NCBI RefSeq assembly: GCF_024172125.1
Contig: NZ_JAMZEA010000010.1
Coordinates: 248,001 to 312,000 of the forward strand
Source of the DNA: Actinomadura rupiterrae
GTDB taxonomy: Bacteria > Actinomycetota > Actinomycetes > Streptosporangiales > Streptosporangiaceae
Direction of reading: 5' to 3'
DNA length: 64,000 nucleotides
Below, one piece after another: positions 42,758 to 51,476 of the stretch. A model generated the notes under the pieces. The model searched no databases, was not told the DNA's origin, and saw nothing but the letters and a program-made list of their open reading frames with translations. Every line of letters begins with the position of its first letter. Positions within the stretch are counted from its first letter, which is position 1. The position numbers were made by a program, and so were the translations under genes.

Positions 42758-43897
42758 CTACGCCGACCGGCCGGACGGCTCGGGCGACGTCCACCCGCGC
42801 ACCTGCTCGACCAGGGCGGCGACGTGCTCGGGCGGCGTCGTCTTGACGATGCCGTGGCCGAGGTTGAACACGAACGGGCCGCCGCTCAGCGCGCGCAGGA
42901 TGCGTTCCGTCTCGGCGTGGAGGGCGGGGCCGCCGGCGACCAACAGTTGCGGGTCGAGGTTGCCCTGCACGCAGCGTCCCAGCTCACCCTGGAGTTTCCG
43001 CGCGGCCCATTCGACGGGGACGGTGGCGTCCAGGCCGATGCAGGCGGCGCCGGTGACCTCGGCGAAACCGTCGTACCCGAGCCCGGCGCCCCGCGGGAAC
43101 GCGATGACTGGGACATCGGGGTACTGCGCCTTCAGCGCCGCGACGATGGCGGCGACCGGCCGGACGCACCAGCGCTCGAACAGCGGCCCGGGAAGGACCC
43201 CGGCCCAGGTGTCGAACAGCTGGACGGCCTCGGCGCCCGCCTCGATCTGGCGGCCGAGGAACTGGATGATCGCCGTCGTGAGCAGGTCGATCAGCGGCTG
43301 GAACCCGTCCGGGTCGCTCAGCGCCCACTGCTTGACGACCGCGTGCTCGGTGGCGCCTCCGCCGCGTCCTTCGACCATGTAGGTGGCGATCGTCCAGGGC
43401 GCGCCGGCGTAGCCGACCAGTGCCGTCTCGTCCGGCAGGGCGCGGGCCAACTGCCGGACGGTCTCGTAGATCGGGGCCAGCTCCTCGTGCAGGCGCGAGA
43501 CGCTCAGGAACTCGGCGATGTCGGCGGACGACCGGACCGGCGGCGCCAGCACCGGCCCCTCACCGGGCAGGTAGTCCAGGGTCTGGCCGAGCGCGGCGGC
43601 GACCTGCGGGAGGTCGGCGAAGACGATGGCGGCGTCGAGCGGGAAGCGGCGGATCGGCTGCAGGGTCACCTCGACGGCGTGCTCGGGCGTCGTGCACAGC
43701 CCGACCATGCCCCCGGCGGCCTCGCGGACGCGGTGGTACTCGGGCAGGTACCGTCCCGCCTGCCGCATCAGCCAGACCGGCGGCCGCTCGGTCCGCTCTC
43801 CCGCGAGCGCGCGCAGGAGCAGCTTCTCCGGCCTTTTCGGCTGGACACCGCCCGGTACCGGCTGCGGAGTGACGTCGTCCCGGGTCCCGATGTCCAC
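42758..43897 (-). CDS. hemE: Uroporphyrinogen decarboxylase
   Basis: 379 residues from a GTG at 43897 (AGGACGG upstream). It converts uroporphyrinogen III to coproporphyrinogen III in heme synthesis, in the cytoplasm. The signatures are PPVWLMRQAGRYLPEY near the N-terminus and VQLFDTWAG with GYAGAPWTIATYM. Wording such as PLDAAIVFADLPQVAAALGQ and PVWLMRQAGRYLPEYHRVR resembles alphaproteobacterial HemE more than the usual actinobacterial form; this is an impression from memory. No other heme gene is next to it, so it may be a second copy, not the housekeeping one. The next gene downstream is the convergent ECF sigma gene. Confidence 0.92.
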   Translation of the reverse strand: MDIGTRDDVTPQPVPGGVQPKRPEKLLLRALAGERTERPPVWLMRQAGRYLPEYHRVREAAGGMVGLCTTPEHAVEVTLQPIRRFPLDAAIVFADLPQVAAALGQTLDYLPGEGPVLAPPVRSSADIAEFLSVSRLHEELAPIYETVRQLARALPDETALVGYAGAPWTIATYMVEGRGGGATEHAVVKQWALSDPDGFQPLIDLLTTAIIQFLGRQIEAGAEAVQLFDTWAGVLPGPLFERWCVRPVAAIVAALKAQYPDVPVIAFPRGAGLGYDGFAEVTGAACIGLDATVPVEWAARKLQGELGRCVQGNLDPQLLVAGGPALHAETERILRALSGGPFVFNLGHGIVKTTPPEHVAALVEQVRGWTSPEPSGRSA

Positions 43898-44027
43898 GCT
43901 GTTCCGTCCTGGTGAAGGGCCCCGGATGCCGGGACGCACGAAGATTCCAGCCCCCGCTGAGGGGGCGTTTGCGATCGTAGCGGCGCTCTGCCGAGACGCC
44001 CCGCCGGGTCACCCCGAGCGAGTCGGG

Positions 44028-44456
44028 CTACCGCCGGGGGACGGTCCTGACCAGCAGGTCTTGCAGGGTGCGCTGCTGCTCCAGGCTGAGTCCGGCGAGG
44101 GGCGACTCCTGCGCGAGGAGTTCGAGGAGCCGGTCGCGGAGGGCGCCGCCCTCGGCGGTGAGGAAAAGGTGCTTGGCGCGCCGGTCGGTGGGGTGCGCGC
44201 GGCGCTCGACCAGGCCCTGCTTCTCCAGCTTGTCGATGACGAAGGTGGCGTTGGACGGCTCGCAGCTCATGCGCTCGGCGAGCTCACGCATCGTCATCGG
44301 CCCGGTCATCTCCCGCAGCGCGGTCGCCTGCGCCGCGGTGAGCCCGAGCGCCACGGCCCGCTGCCGCACGTGGTCGGCGATCTGGTGGGCCAGGCCGGTC
44401 ACCAGCCCGCACAGTTCCCGCTCGGCGATGGCCTGCGCGTCCGGCTGCGTCGTCAT
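44028..44456 (-). CDS. MarR-family transcriptional regulator
   Basis: 142 residues. Winged helix: MTMRELAERMSCEPSNATFVIDKLEKQGLVERRAHPTDRRAKHLFLTAEG. It is divergent from the MBL-fold gene across an AT-rich inverted repeat, the probable operator, so it likely represses that gene and itself. Confidence 0.92.
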   Translation of the reverse strand: MTTQPDAQAIAERELCGLVTGLAHQIADHVRQRAVALGLTAAQATALREMTGPMTMRELAERMSCEPSNATFVIDKLEKQGLVERRAHPTDRRAKHLFLTAEGGALRDRLLELLAQESPLAGLSLEQQRTLQDLLVRTVPRR

Positions 44457-44475
44457 GGGCCCATCGTAGCAAGTC

Positions 44476-44519
44476 CATCAAGTCAGAATAACTGCAACTT
44501 GAATAATTCTAACTTGATG
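44476..44519. promoter_or_regulatory. AT-rich inverted repeat, probable MarR operator
   Basis: CATCAAGTCAGAAT (44476-44489) and ATTCTAACTTGATG (44506-44519) are complementary except for one base, with 16 bases between them. The site lies 19 bases from the MarR start codon and 65 from the MBL-fold start, in sharply AT-rich DNA. Confidence 0.65.
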
Positions 44520-44584
44520 CTTATGGTCGTCCCACCGCCGCCCGCCAGGCCCGGCGGCGGCCCGACGATCGAGGAGTGGGATCC

Positions 44585-45610
44585 ATGGTGAACGTGACGG
44601 CCGACCTGGACGAACGGCTGCGGCGCCCGGGACGGACCGGCTCGGTGCGGCTGGGCGGGACGACGGTGACCTTCGTCCCGGACGGGGCGATCCAGGGCCG
44701 TCCGGGCGCCTGGCTCCCGGACAGCACCGACGCCTTCTGGACGGCCCATCCGGAGTACCTGGACGAGTCCGGCCACCTGGTGGCGAGCGTCGGCGGCCTC
44801 CTGGTGGAGCACGGTGACCGCGCGCTGCTGATCGACGCGGGATTCGGCCCGCACTCGGTTGCGGCCGACCCGGAAACGCCGAACGGCGCCATGCGCGGAG
44901 GCGCGCTGCTCGACAACCTCGCCAAGCTCGGCCGCAGGCCGGAGCAGATCGAGGCGGTTGCCTTCAGCCACCTGCACCTCGACCACCTTGGCTGGGTACC
45001 CCAGACCTCCCCGGACACCGGCCTTCCCGTCTTCGCCCGGGCCGAGTACCTGGTGGCCGAACCGGAATGGGCGCAGCGTGCGGCGCTGGAGGCCGCGGGC
45101 ACGCCCAAGGAGGCCCTCGCCGCGCTGGCCCGGCGCGTCCGGACGGTGTCCGACGGGCAGGAGATCTTCCCCGGCGTGCAGGTCCGGATCACCTCCGGGC
45201 ACACCGCGGGACACGCCGAGTTCGTCATCACCGGCGGCGGGACCCGCCTGATCGCGTTCGGCGACTCGATGCACTCGCCCGTCCAGGCGGACCACCCGGA
45301 ATGGTCCTGCGTCTACGACCACGACCCCGCCCGCGCCGCCGACCACCGCCGCCGTCTTCGCCAGCGCGGCGGCCATGGCCACCGGAGCCGCTCTGGCCCG
45401 CTCCCTAGCGGACCGGTCCTGAAGGAGCGCAGTTGCGGCACCACAGCGCAACTGCGCTCCCGGACACACGTCAGGCCGGGACGATGTAGAGGTGGCTCAT
45501 CGCCGAGCGGTGCGTCCTGGCCGACTTGCGGAAGTCAGGCAGGCCGACGGCGGTGCCCTGGACCGCGCTGGTCTGGCCGCGCACCCAGTCGACCCGCACG
45601 TAGGCGTTGA
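44585..45610 (+). CDS. MBL-fold metallo-hydrolase with abnormal C-terminus
   Basis: The ATG at 44585 has GAGGAG eight bases upstream. Residues about 60-250 are a metallo-beta-lactamase fold: FSHLHLDHLGW (HxHxDH), a second His in TSGHTAGHAEFV, and FGDSMHSPVQADHPEW. After DHDPARAADHRRRL the in-frame sequence becomes a basic low-complexity tail of about 85 residues that runs through a hairpin and overlaps the next gene by 140 bases. The family's usual C-terminal GFGxHF-like segment is missing. A +1 frame ends at 45420, right before the hairpin. A frameshift or 3' deletion is likely, so the true end is uncertain. Probably regulated by the divergent MarR protein. Confidence 0.6.
   Translation: MVNVTADLDERLRRPGRTGSVRLGGTTVTFVPDGAIQGRPGAWLPDSTDAFWTAHPEYLDESGHLVASVGGLLVEHGDRALLIDAGFGPHSVAADPETPNGAMRGGALLDNLAKLGRRPEQIEAVAFSHLHLDHLGWVPQTSPDTGLPVFARAEYLVAEPEWAQRAALEAAGTPKEALAALARRVRTVSDGQEIFPGVQVRITSGHTAGHAEFVITGGGTRLIAFGDSMHSPVQADHPEWSCVYDHDPARAADHRRRLRQRGGHGHRSRSGPLPSGPVLKERSCGTTAQLRSRTHVRPGRCRGGSSPSGASWPTCGSQAGRRRCPGPRWSGRAPSRPARRR
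45424..45460. terminator. Hairpin between the MBL-fold gene and the secreted-protein gene
   Basis: Perfect 14-base arms (GGAGCGCAGTTGCG and complement) with a nine-base loop lie just before the stop of the convergent secreted-protein gene. Position suggests a terminator for both directions, supporting an earlier true end of the MBL-fold gene. Confidence 0.65.
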
Positions 45611-46544
45611 AGACCGGGGCGCAGCCCGCGGCCTTGGACACCTTGAAGTGCGGCGTGTACAGCGGGACCACGTAGTGGTGCACCCAGTACGGGACCGTCT
45701 TGGTGACGCTCTTGGCGGCGCTGGTCCGGCAGGGCTTGGTACCGGCCTTGTTCCACTGGTTCACGATCAGGGTGAACTTGGCGGTGGTCGAGCCGTTCTT
45801 GTCGCAGTGCTTGTCGTTGCGCTCGCACACCTGGAAGTCCACGTCGCCGAACAGGTTGAGCTCGCGGACGCTGGACGGCGCGGCGGTCTTCCCCAGCGCG
45901 GGCTGCCGCAGCGTCCGGTGCCTGGCGTCCACGGGCAGGTCGCCGTAGGGCATCTCGGAGGCCATCGGCTGGCCGTTGGCGCCGTTGATGACCGACCTGC
46001 TCGCGAACTTCAGCGACCCGCCCACGATCTGGACCGCCGAGGTCTTGGGATAGATCGAGGCGACCCGCGCGTACGTGGTGCACGTGGCGGTCGTGGCCTT
46101 ACCGGGGTGCACCAGGAACTTGGTGACGATCCAGGCGTCCTCCCACTGCGGGTTCTGCCCCGTCCCCGCGTACAGGTTCTGGCCCATCACCATGTTCTTG
46201 CCGCCGCCCGGCCACGTGCAGCGAACCTCGTTGTCCACGAGCGTCCGCACGGTGGCCTTGTTCGCCCGCAACGCCGACACCACATAGCCGGTCTGCTTGG
46301 CCGACATCGCCAGCCGCACCGACCCGAGCGCCACGACGTTGTGGTCGATGCCCTTCCCCGGCGGCGGAGGCGGCGGCCCGGTCACCCGCTGCGCCTTGAA
46401 CGTCGCCGACGTCCCCAAGGCAGCCACCGAATCCGACGACGGCGAAGCGTTGGACGAGGCCGAAGTGGACAGCGCCACCGCCGTCACCCCGGCCAGCACC
46501 GTACAAGCCCCCGCCCCGCCCGCCACGAGCGTCACGCGTTTCAT
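45471..46544 (-). CDS. Secreted protein of unknown function
   Basis: 357 residues from the ATG at 46544. A signal peptide (MKRVTLVAGGAGACTVLAGVTAVAL) precedes a Ser-rich linker and a polyproline run near residue 57. The mature part is rich in beta-structure and has several spaced cysteines (VRCTWPGGG, ATCTTYA, QVCERNDKHCD, KPCRT, GCAP) suited to disulphides. No family or catalytic motif is recognised. The gene is monocistronic and convergent with the MBL-fold gene. Confidence 0.8.
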   Translation of the reverse strand: MKRVTLVAGGAGACTVLAGVTAVALSTSASSNASPSSDSVAALGTSATFKAQRVTGPPPPPPGKGIDHNVVALGSVRLAMSAKQTGYVVSALRANKATVRTLVDNEVRCTWPGGGKNMVMGQNLYAGTGQNPQWEDAWIVTKFLVHPGKATTATCTTYARVASIYPKTSAVQIVGGSLKFASRSVINGANGQPMASEMPYGDLPVDARHRTLRQPALGKTAAPSSVRELNLFGDVDFQVCERNDKHCDKNGSTTAKFTLIVNQWNKAGTKPCRTSAAKSVTKTVPYWVHHYVVPLYTPHFKVSKAAGCAPVFNAYVRVDWVRGQTSAVQGTAVGLPDFRKSARTHRSAMSHLYIVPA

Positions 46545-46697
46545 GAGTGCCCACACCCTTCGTTGTGAAGGCGCGAGCCTAACCACAACCAACCCCCGCC
46601 GACCCCCCGTTTCCTCACCTCCCTGTTGTCAGATTGTTCACGACCCCACAGCCAGCACCTCGACCAGGTGACGGGGCTGCGGGCCGAGCGGCGGTGC

Positions 46698-47159
46698 TCA
46701 GAGGTCCGGCGGGCGCCAGGGGCCCTGGCGGACGATCGAGACGCCGCCGAGGTGCAGGGGCAGGCGGCGGCCGGTGATCTCGCGCGGCACGATCCGGACG
46801 AACGAGGCGTGCGGCAGGTCCAGCCAGGACGCCGGGGAGCGCTCGGTCAGGCGCGCGGCTTCGGCCGCGTCGGTGACGATCTCGGCGGGTCCGTGGACCA
46901 GGACGCTCCAGCCGGTGCGCAGGGCGGGTTCGGCGTCGTCCGCCTCGAAGGAGAGCTCGCCGTGGCCGCGCGCCGCGTCCAGCTTGTCGCCGGGGGACGA
47001 GCGGAACACGACGGTTTCGCCGTCCAGGAAGAAGTTCACCGGCAGCACCAGCGCGCGGCCGTCGCCGGTGGCCCAGGCGACGCGTCCGACCACGACGGTC
47101 TCCAGCAGGCGCATGCAGGCGGATCGGCCGAGGATGTCAGGGGAGCCCGAACCGTTCAT
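46698..47159 (-). CDS. Pyridoxamine 5'-phosphate oxidase-like flavin split-barrel protein
   Basis: 153 residues from the ATG at 47159 (GAAGGA upstream). Split-barrel pattern: RVAWATGDGRALVLPVNFFLDGETVVFRSSPGDKLDAARGHGELSFEADDAEPALRTGWSVLVHGPAEIV. Such proteins bind FMN or F420 and reduce small molecules or heme-like ligands. Nothing identifies the cofactor. It may be co-transcribed with the PEP-utilising-enzyme homologue, 160 bases upstream on the same strand. Confidence 0.85.
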   Translation of the reverse strand: MNGSGSPDILGRSACMRLLETVVVGRVAWATGDGRALVLPVNFFLDGETVVFRSSPGDKLDAARGHGELSFEADDAEPALRTGWSVLVHGPAEIVTDAAEAARLTERSPASWLDLPHASFVRIVPREITGRRLPLHLGGVSIVRQGPWRPPDL

Positions 47160-47319
47160 AGGGCACGTCCTTCTCTCGCAGAATCGGGCCCCGACCCGCC
47201 GGACGGCTCGACGCCCAAGGGCGCCTCCATAACACCCGTCCGCCCCGAGCCACCGAAGGGCCGAAGGGCGCAACCCGCAAGGACCTTCGTCCGAGATCCC
47301 GGAACTGCGCCCCGGCGCG

Positions 47320-48537
47320 TCAGGCGGCTGTGCGGGGGACGAGGTGGTGGAGTTCGGCGGTGCACATCATGAGGGCGCGCGCCGGCAGGTGGCGCAGGTA
47401 GTGGTCCAGGTCGGCGCCGAGGGAGAACACGTGCACCGGGACTCCGGCGGCGTCGCCGGCCTCGATCGCCTGGCGCAGCGCGGCCAGCACCGCCGGATGC
47501 CGGGTCTGGTAGGCGGCGGAGACCAGGTGGTTGCCCCGGTCGGCGGCGAGGTAGAACTGCGTCAGGTCCTTGGTGCCGATGAACAGCTCGCCCGCCCCGG
47601 CGGCGCAGAACCCGGCGGACGAATGGACGGCGGCGGGCGTCTCGACGAACACGCCGAGCGCGGTCCCGGCAGAAAGGCCCAGGTGCCGCCGGAGCCGCCG
47701 GAACTCGTCCGGGTCGTTGATGAACGGGACGGCGAAGTCCACCCGGTCCGCGTCCGCGCCGAGCTGCTCGCGGACGCGCCGGCGCAGCGCCCGGAAGGCG
47801 TCCGGGTAGCGCGGTTCGTGCAGCAGCCAGCGCGCGCCGTGGCGGCCGAGCTCGGGGTTGGGCTCGGCGTCCAGGCGCACGCCGGTCGTGATCCTGACGG
47901 CGTCGTCGGAGCGCAGGTCGAGCAGGCGCATCACCAGGCGCTGGCCGGGACGGAGCTCCGCCGCCATCGCGCACAGCTCCGCGGCCACCGCGGCGCCGTA
48001 GCGCTCGGCCTCGGCGGCGTCCGCGCGGAGCGCGTCGATCGGGCTGAGCCCGGCGGCGAAGCAGAGGAACTCCTCGCGGATGAAGAACGAGTCCGCCTGC
48101 CGGACGCGTGGCGTGAGGGCGTTCGTCGAGCGGACGTCGGCCGCGTCGGCGATCACCACGCAGATCGACTCGACGGCGCCGAGGGCGGCGGCCGGGGCAT
48201 CAGGCCGTCCTGCGCCGGAATCCACTGCACCGAGGACGACCGATTCGCGGTCGAGGAGAACGGTGACCTCGCCGACGAGCGCGTCCAGTTCGGACGGATC
48301 GACCCGGAGGACGGGGATTCCGCGCGACCGGCAGAGCGATTGCATATGGCCCGTCCGGCCGCCTTTCGCGCAGATCACCGCGGAACTGGAAACGATGGCG
48401 TCGTACCGTTCGGGACCGAGCGTTTCAGCCACCAGGACGGCGCCGTCGCCCGGTTTCCCGGTGCGATTGCAGGTGCCCCGAACGGCGCGCCGATGCGAAC
48501 CGACGAGCACGACCCCCGGAATCTCGCGAGCGTTCAA
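47320..48537 (-). CDS. PEP-utilising enzyme homologue (enzyme I-like, lacking the catalytic Cys)
   Basis: 405 residues from a TTG at 48537 (GAGAGGA five bases upstream). Residues about 25-90 form the swivelling phosphohistidine domain with AKGGRTGHMQSLCRSRGIPVLRV, whose His is the likely phospho site. The rest is the PEP-binding TIM barrel of PTS enzyme I type (FFIREEFLCF, RLLDLRSDDAVR, PNPELGRHGARWLL, ELFIGTKDLTQFYLAADRGN). The VCGE catalytic cysteine of enzyme I is replaced by VFSLG, and the GGDK lysine loop is altered (RSDDA). There is no HPr-binding N-terminal helix domain. It may be inactive or use a different acceptor. The flavoprotein gene lies 85 bases upstream, same strand. Confidence 0.85.
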   Translation of the reverse strand: MNAREIPGVVLVGSHRRAVRGTCNRTGKPGDGAVLVAETLGPERYDAIVSSSAVICAKGGRTGHMQSLCRSRGIPVLRVDPSELDALVGEVTVLLDRESVVLGAVDSGAGRPDAPAAALGAVESICVVIADAADVRSTNALTPRVRQADSFFIREEFLCFAAGLSPIDALRADAAEAERYGAAVAAELCAMAAELRPGQRLVMRLLDLRSDDAVRITTGVRLDAEPNPELGRHGARWLLHEPRYPDAFRALRRRVREQLGADADRVDFAVPFINDPDEFRRLRRHLGLSAGTALGVFVETPAAVHSSAGFCAAGAGELFIGTKDLTQFYLAADRGNHLVSAAYQTRHPAVLAALRQAIEAGDAAGVPVHVFSLGADLDHYLRHLPARALMMCTAELHHLVPRTAA

Positions 48538-48622
48538 AGGCGTCCTCTCTCCCCATCCCGGTCGGGCGGACCATGATTAGAGAGTGACGTCGGTGAAGGC
48601 GGTTGCGCACCTTCTCGAATGC

Positions 48623-50500
48623 CTATCGCGTTTCCGGCGTCCCATCGAGACCGAGCTGCGCGCGCAGGTCCCGGGGCGTCACCGACAGGTCATTGAGGCG
48701 CGCCAGCGCGGCCTTGTTGACGGCGTAACGCAGCGCGCGGACGCTCATCGCGGGCTCGTCATCGGGGGCCAGGACGCGCCGGAGCTCCTGGAGCCGCTCC
48801 TCCAGCCGGGCCGCGAGAGCCTCGCGGTCGCGCCGCCGTCGAGCGGCCATCCGGTGCACATCGGCACCAACCGCGCGGTCGAACGCCTCGCGCACCCGCG
48901 AGCCCTTCGCGTCCACTGCGTCCACTGCGTCCACCGCGTCCATCGAGCCGGACGGCTCGTCGAAGCAGGACTCCAGCCGGTGCAGCACGGTCGCGGCGAC
49001 ACCCACCGAATGGTTCTTGATCGCGGCGAGGTTGAACGCGAACGCGCCGATCCGGCCGTACCGCACGATCTCGTCCCCCTCGCGGGGGCCGCCGACCACC
49101 GAGACCGGTTCGCGGCGCGAGCCGTCCGGGCCGAGCAGGACGCCGCGCTCGTCCACCTCCACGCCGCGTCCGGTGCGCCGGTGCGGCACGGCGGTCCCGC
49201 CGCGTACCAGCCCGGCCCACAGCGGCGAGCCGACGCGTTCGTAGTCGGTCTCCCGGCCGAAGTTGGAGATCACCAAGTCCGCCTCGATCGTCCGCGCGGT
49301 CCCGGAGGCGGTGGCCACCGTCAGGCGCAGCGTGCCGGACGAAGCGGGGACGATCTCCTCGACCTTCCCGGTGGTGAGGACGACCTGCCCGCCGTCGTCC
49401 AGCGCCGGGCCGACGACCTCGGTGATGTAGGGGACGGCCCCCACCCGCAGCGTGGCGAGCAGGCTGCCGTACCCGTCCAGCAGGGCGCGGAGGTCGGTGG
49501 ACGGGACGCGCGCCAGGAAGGCGGGCAGGTGCGCCTCCCAGGACTTGGCGACGTGCTCGGCCACCACCGCGGGCGCGACGTCGGGATGCGTGCGGGCGAC
49601 ACCGGCGCACACCCGCTCCCACTCGGCCATGAGGCGCCGGACCAGCGCGTCCACGCCTTCGTAGCCGTCCGCGTGCAGTTGCGGCTCGGCCAGCGTGAGG
49701 ACGCGGTGCCGGTGGTTCGCCGGATACGTGCGCAGCGTCAGGCCCGAGCGGGAGATCATGTGGATCGTCCCGGTATGGCCGTGCCGCAGGAGTAGCGAGG
49801 CCGAGTCGTAGGCGCTCAGCAGCGTCCCGACGATGGCGACCTCGGCGTCCTTCCGCAGCGTGAGGATCTGCTCGACGCCCTCCGCCGAGTACGGCCGCCG
49901 GACGAACGCGGGGTGGTCGCGCACACCCGCCGCGAACGGAAGGTCCCGTTCCTCCAGACCTGTCGCCAGGACGACGTGGTCGGCCCGAATCGTCGTCCGC
50001 CCGTACTCGTCCCCACCGCTGCCCGGCCCGACGGCGTCGAGGACGACATCCACGCATTCATCCCCGACTGCCAAATCGACCACTTCGCCGTCGACCTCGT
50101 CCAGCGTCACCCCGGACGCCGCCTCGCGCGCGGCCTCGGCCAACCGGACGGCGAGGTAGTCGGCGTAGAGGCGGCGCGGCGCCGGTCCGGATTCGGTGAA
50201 GGCGACGCCGCTCCACTCCGGGGGCCAGCCGGTCCGGTCGGCGTGGTGGTTGGCCCAGTCAACGAAGTCGTCCACGTCCTCCCGGAACATCGACATCCGG
50301 CCCGCCTGGATGTTGAAGACGTGGTGCCAGTGGTTGCCCGCCCGGTGGTAGGCCACCCCGGCGCTGCGGTACTCGGGCCGCCGCTCGACGACCGTGACCT
50401 GCAGCGGCTCGCGGGCGAACTGTAATAACCGGACGGCGGTGGCGGTGCCGGCGAGGCCCGCCCCGACGATGACCACCCTGCGTGCTCCAGCGAAGCCCAT
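48623..50500 (-). CDS. FAD/NAD(P)-binding protein (flavin-dependent oxidase/monooxygenase family)
   Basis: 625 residues. N-terminal FAD motif VVIVGAGLAGTATAVRLL, then VTVVERRPEYRSAGVAYHRAGNHWHHVFNIQAGRMSMF, the hallmark of the PF13454 FAD-NAD(P)-binding family, and a second nucleotide motif VAIVGTLLSAYDSASLLLRHG about residue 235. The C-terminal region carries a short DAVDAVDAVDA repeat from a 9-bp microsatellite. It probably oxidises a small molecule in the cytoplasm; the substrate is not known. It leads the downstream PEP-utilising-enzyme homologue, 85 bases away. Confidence 0.85.
   Translation of the reverse strand: MGFAGARRVVIVGAGLAGTATAVRLLQFAREPLQVTVVERRPEYRSAGVAYHRAGNHWHHVFNIQAGRMSMFREDVDDFVDWANHHADRTGWPPEWSGVAFTESGPAPRRLYADYLAVRLAEAAREAASGVTLDEVDGEVVDLAVGDECVDVVLDAVGPGSGGDEYGRTTIRADHVVLATGLEERDLPFAAGVRDHPAFVRRPYSAEGVEQILTLRKDAEVAIVGTLLSAYDSASLLLRHGHTGTIHMISRSGLTLRTYPANHRHRVLTLAEPQLHADGYEGVDALVRRLMAEWERVCAGVARTHPDVAPAVVAEHVAKSWEAHLPAFLARVPSTDLRALLDGYGSLLATLRVGAVPYITEVVGPALDDGGQVVLTTGKVEEIVPASSGTLRLTVATASGTARTIEADLVISNFGRETDYERVGSPLWAGLVRGGTAVPHRRTGRGVEVDERGVLLGPDGSRREPVSVVGGPREGDEIVRYGRIGAFAFNLAAIKNHSVGVAATVLHRLESCFDEPSGSMDAVDAVDAVDAKGSRVREAFDRAVGADVHRMAARRRRDREALAARLEERLQELRRVLAPDDEPAMSVRALRYAVNKAALARLNDLSVTPRDLRAQLGLDGTPETR
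48911..48946. repeat. 9-bp tandem repeat inside the flavoprotein gene
   Basis: GTCCACTGC occurs twice (48911-48919, 48920-48928) and is followed by two degenerate copies. On the coding strand it spells a repeated Asp-Ala-Val, so changes in copy number stay in frame. Confidence 0.7.
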
Positions 50501-50687
50501 GCTGCCCCCGTCCGCGCCCGACGGTCCGCGGCAGGTTCACCGCCGCCTGAACGTACCCCGGAACCCCACCCGGCTCAATGCACCCGAAGCCCCTGAAATC
50601 GCAGTGGACGGCTCGGTGCCCGCTTGCGTTCTCCCGTGATGCCGTACTGTGCCAAGGCCGGGGGATTGTGGTGATCGGAGGTCCGCT

Positions 50688-51470
50688 GTGACGGCTCGGG
50701 GGTCGAGGCTCACTGTGTGCGGCGCGGTCGGGGCGGCGGACTGGGTGGTCGCCGGGGTCGGGCCGTTCGGGTCCGGGGTCGGCGGGCTCGTGCCGCACGG
50801 GTTCGAGGCGTACGCGCGGATCCTGCACCCCGCTTATGCGGCCGACCGGAGTCCGGTGACGTGGGCGCAGGTGGCCGCGTGGTCGGGCGGCGTGGTGCAT
50901 CCGCGGGTGCAGTTCCAGGCGCTGGCCGGGCCCGTCCCGCGCGAGGGCGCCGCCGGACGGCCGTGGGTGGAGGAGCCCGACCCGGGGACGCTGGCTCCGC
51001 CGCTGCTGGCCGCGCTGTGCGACATCCTCGTCCGGCACACCACGGCGGCCGGGCGCTGCTGGTTCTGCGTTGCGGACGGGCACGAACCCGCCGACACGGA
51101 ATCGTCCGCCACGTTCACAGCGGAGGAGCCGGAGCCGCTCGCGCCGGAGATGGCCGAGGAGCCCGAGGCGCTCGCGCCGGAAATGGCCGAGGGCCCCCGA
51201 GTGGAGTTGCCCGAACGGACATACCTCCTGCTCGAAGGCCCTCTGGACGCTGCCGGCGACCTCGCGACGCCGCTGCTCCCGCAGTCACCCAACCTGTTCT
51301 GGCCCGATGACCGGGCGTGGTGCGTGACGACGGAAACTGATCTGGACTCCACCTACCTCGGGGGGACCGCGGCGCTCATCGCCGAGATCATGGCCGATGA
51401 GCGCCTGGAGGCCGTCCCTGTGCAGGTGACCGACCCGGTGTGGGCCGACAGCGACGAGATCAACCGCTGA
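50688..51470 (+). CDS. Conserved actinobacterial protein of unknown function
   Basis: 260 residues from a GTG at 50688 (GGAGG a few bases upstream). Motifs HGFEAYARILHPAY and PNLFWPDDRAWCVTTETDLDSTYLGGTAALIAEIMADERLEAVPV recur in actinobacterial proteins of unknown role. The middle (about residues 146-167) has an 11-residue acidic tandem repeat of the type EEPEPLAPEMA. There is no signal peptide. It is divergent from the flavoprotein gene, and convergent with the small secreted-protein gene with only six bases between stops. Confidence 0.8.
   Translation: MTARGSRLTVCGAVGAADWVVAGVGPFGSGVGGLVPHGFEAYARILHPAYAADRSPVTWAQVAAWSGGVVHPRVQFQALAGPVPREGAAGRPWVEEPDPGTLAPPLLAALCDILVRHTTAAGRCWFCVADGHEPADTESSATFTAEEPEPLAPEMAEEPEALAPEMAEGPRVELPERTYLLLEGPLDAAGDLATPLLPQSPNLFWPDDRAWCVTTETDLDSTYLGGTAALIAEIMADERLEAVPVQVTDPVWADSDEINR
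51123..51188 (+). repeat. 33-bp tandem duplication in the unknown-function gene
   Basis: Two copies of 33 bases encode EEPEPLAPEMA and EEPEALAPEMA. The duplication is in frame and few-base diverged, as in recent slippage. Confidence 0.7.
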
Positions 51471-51476
51471 CCCTGC

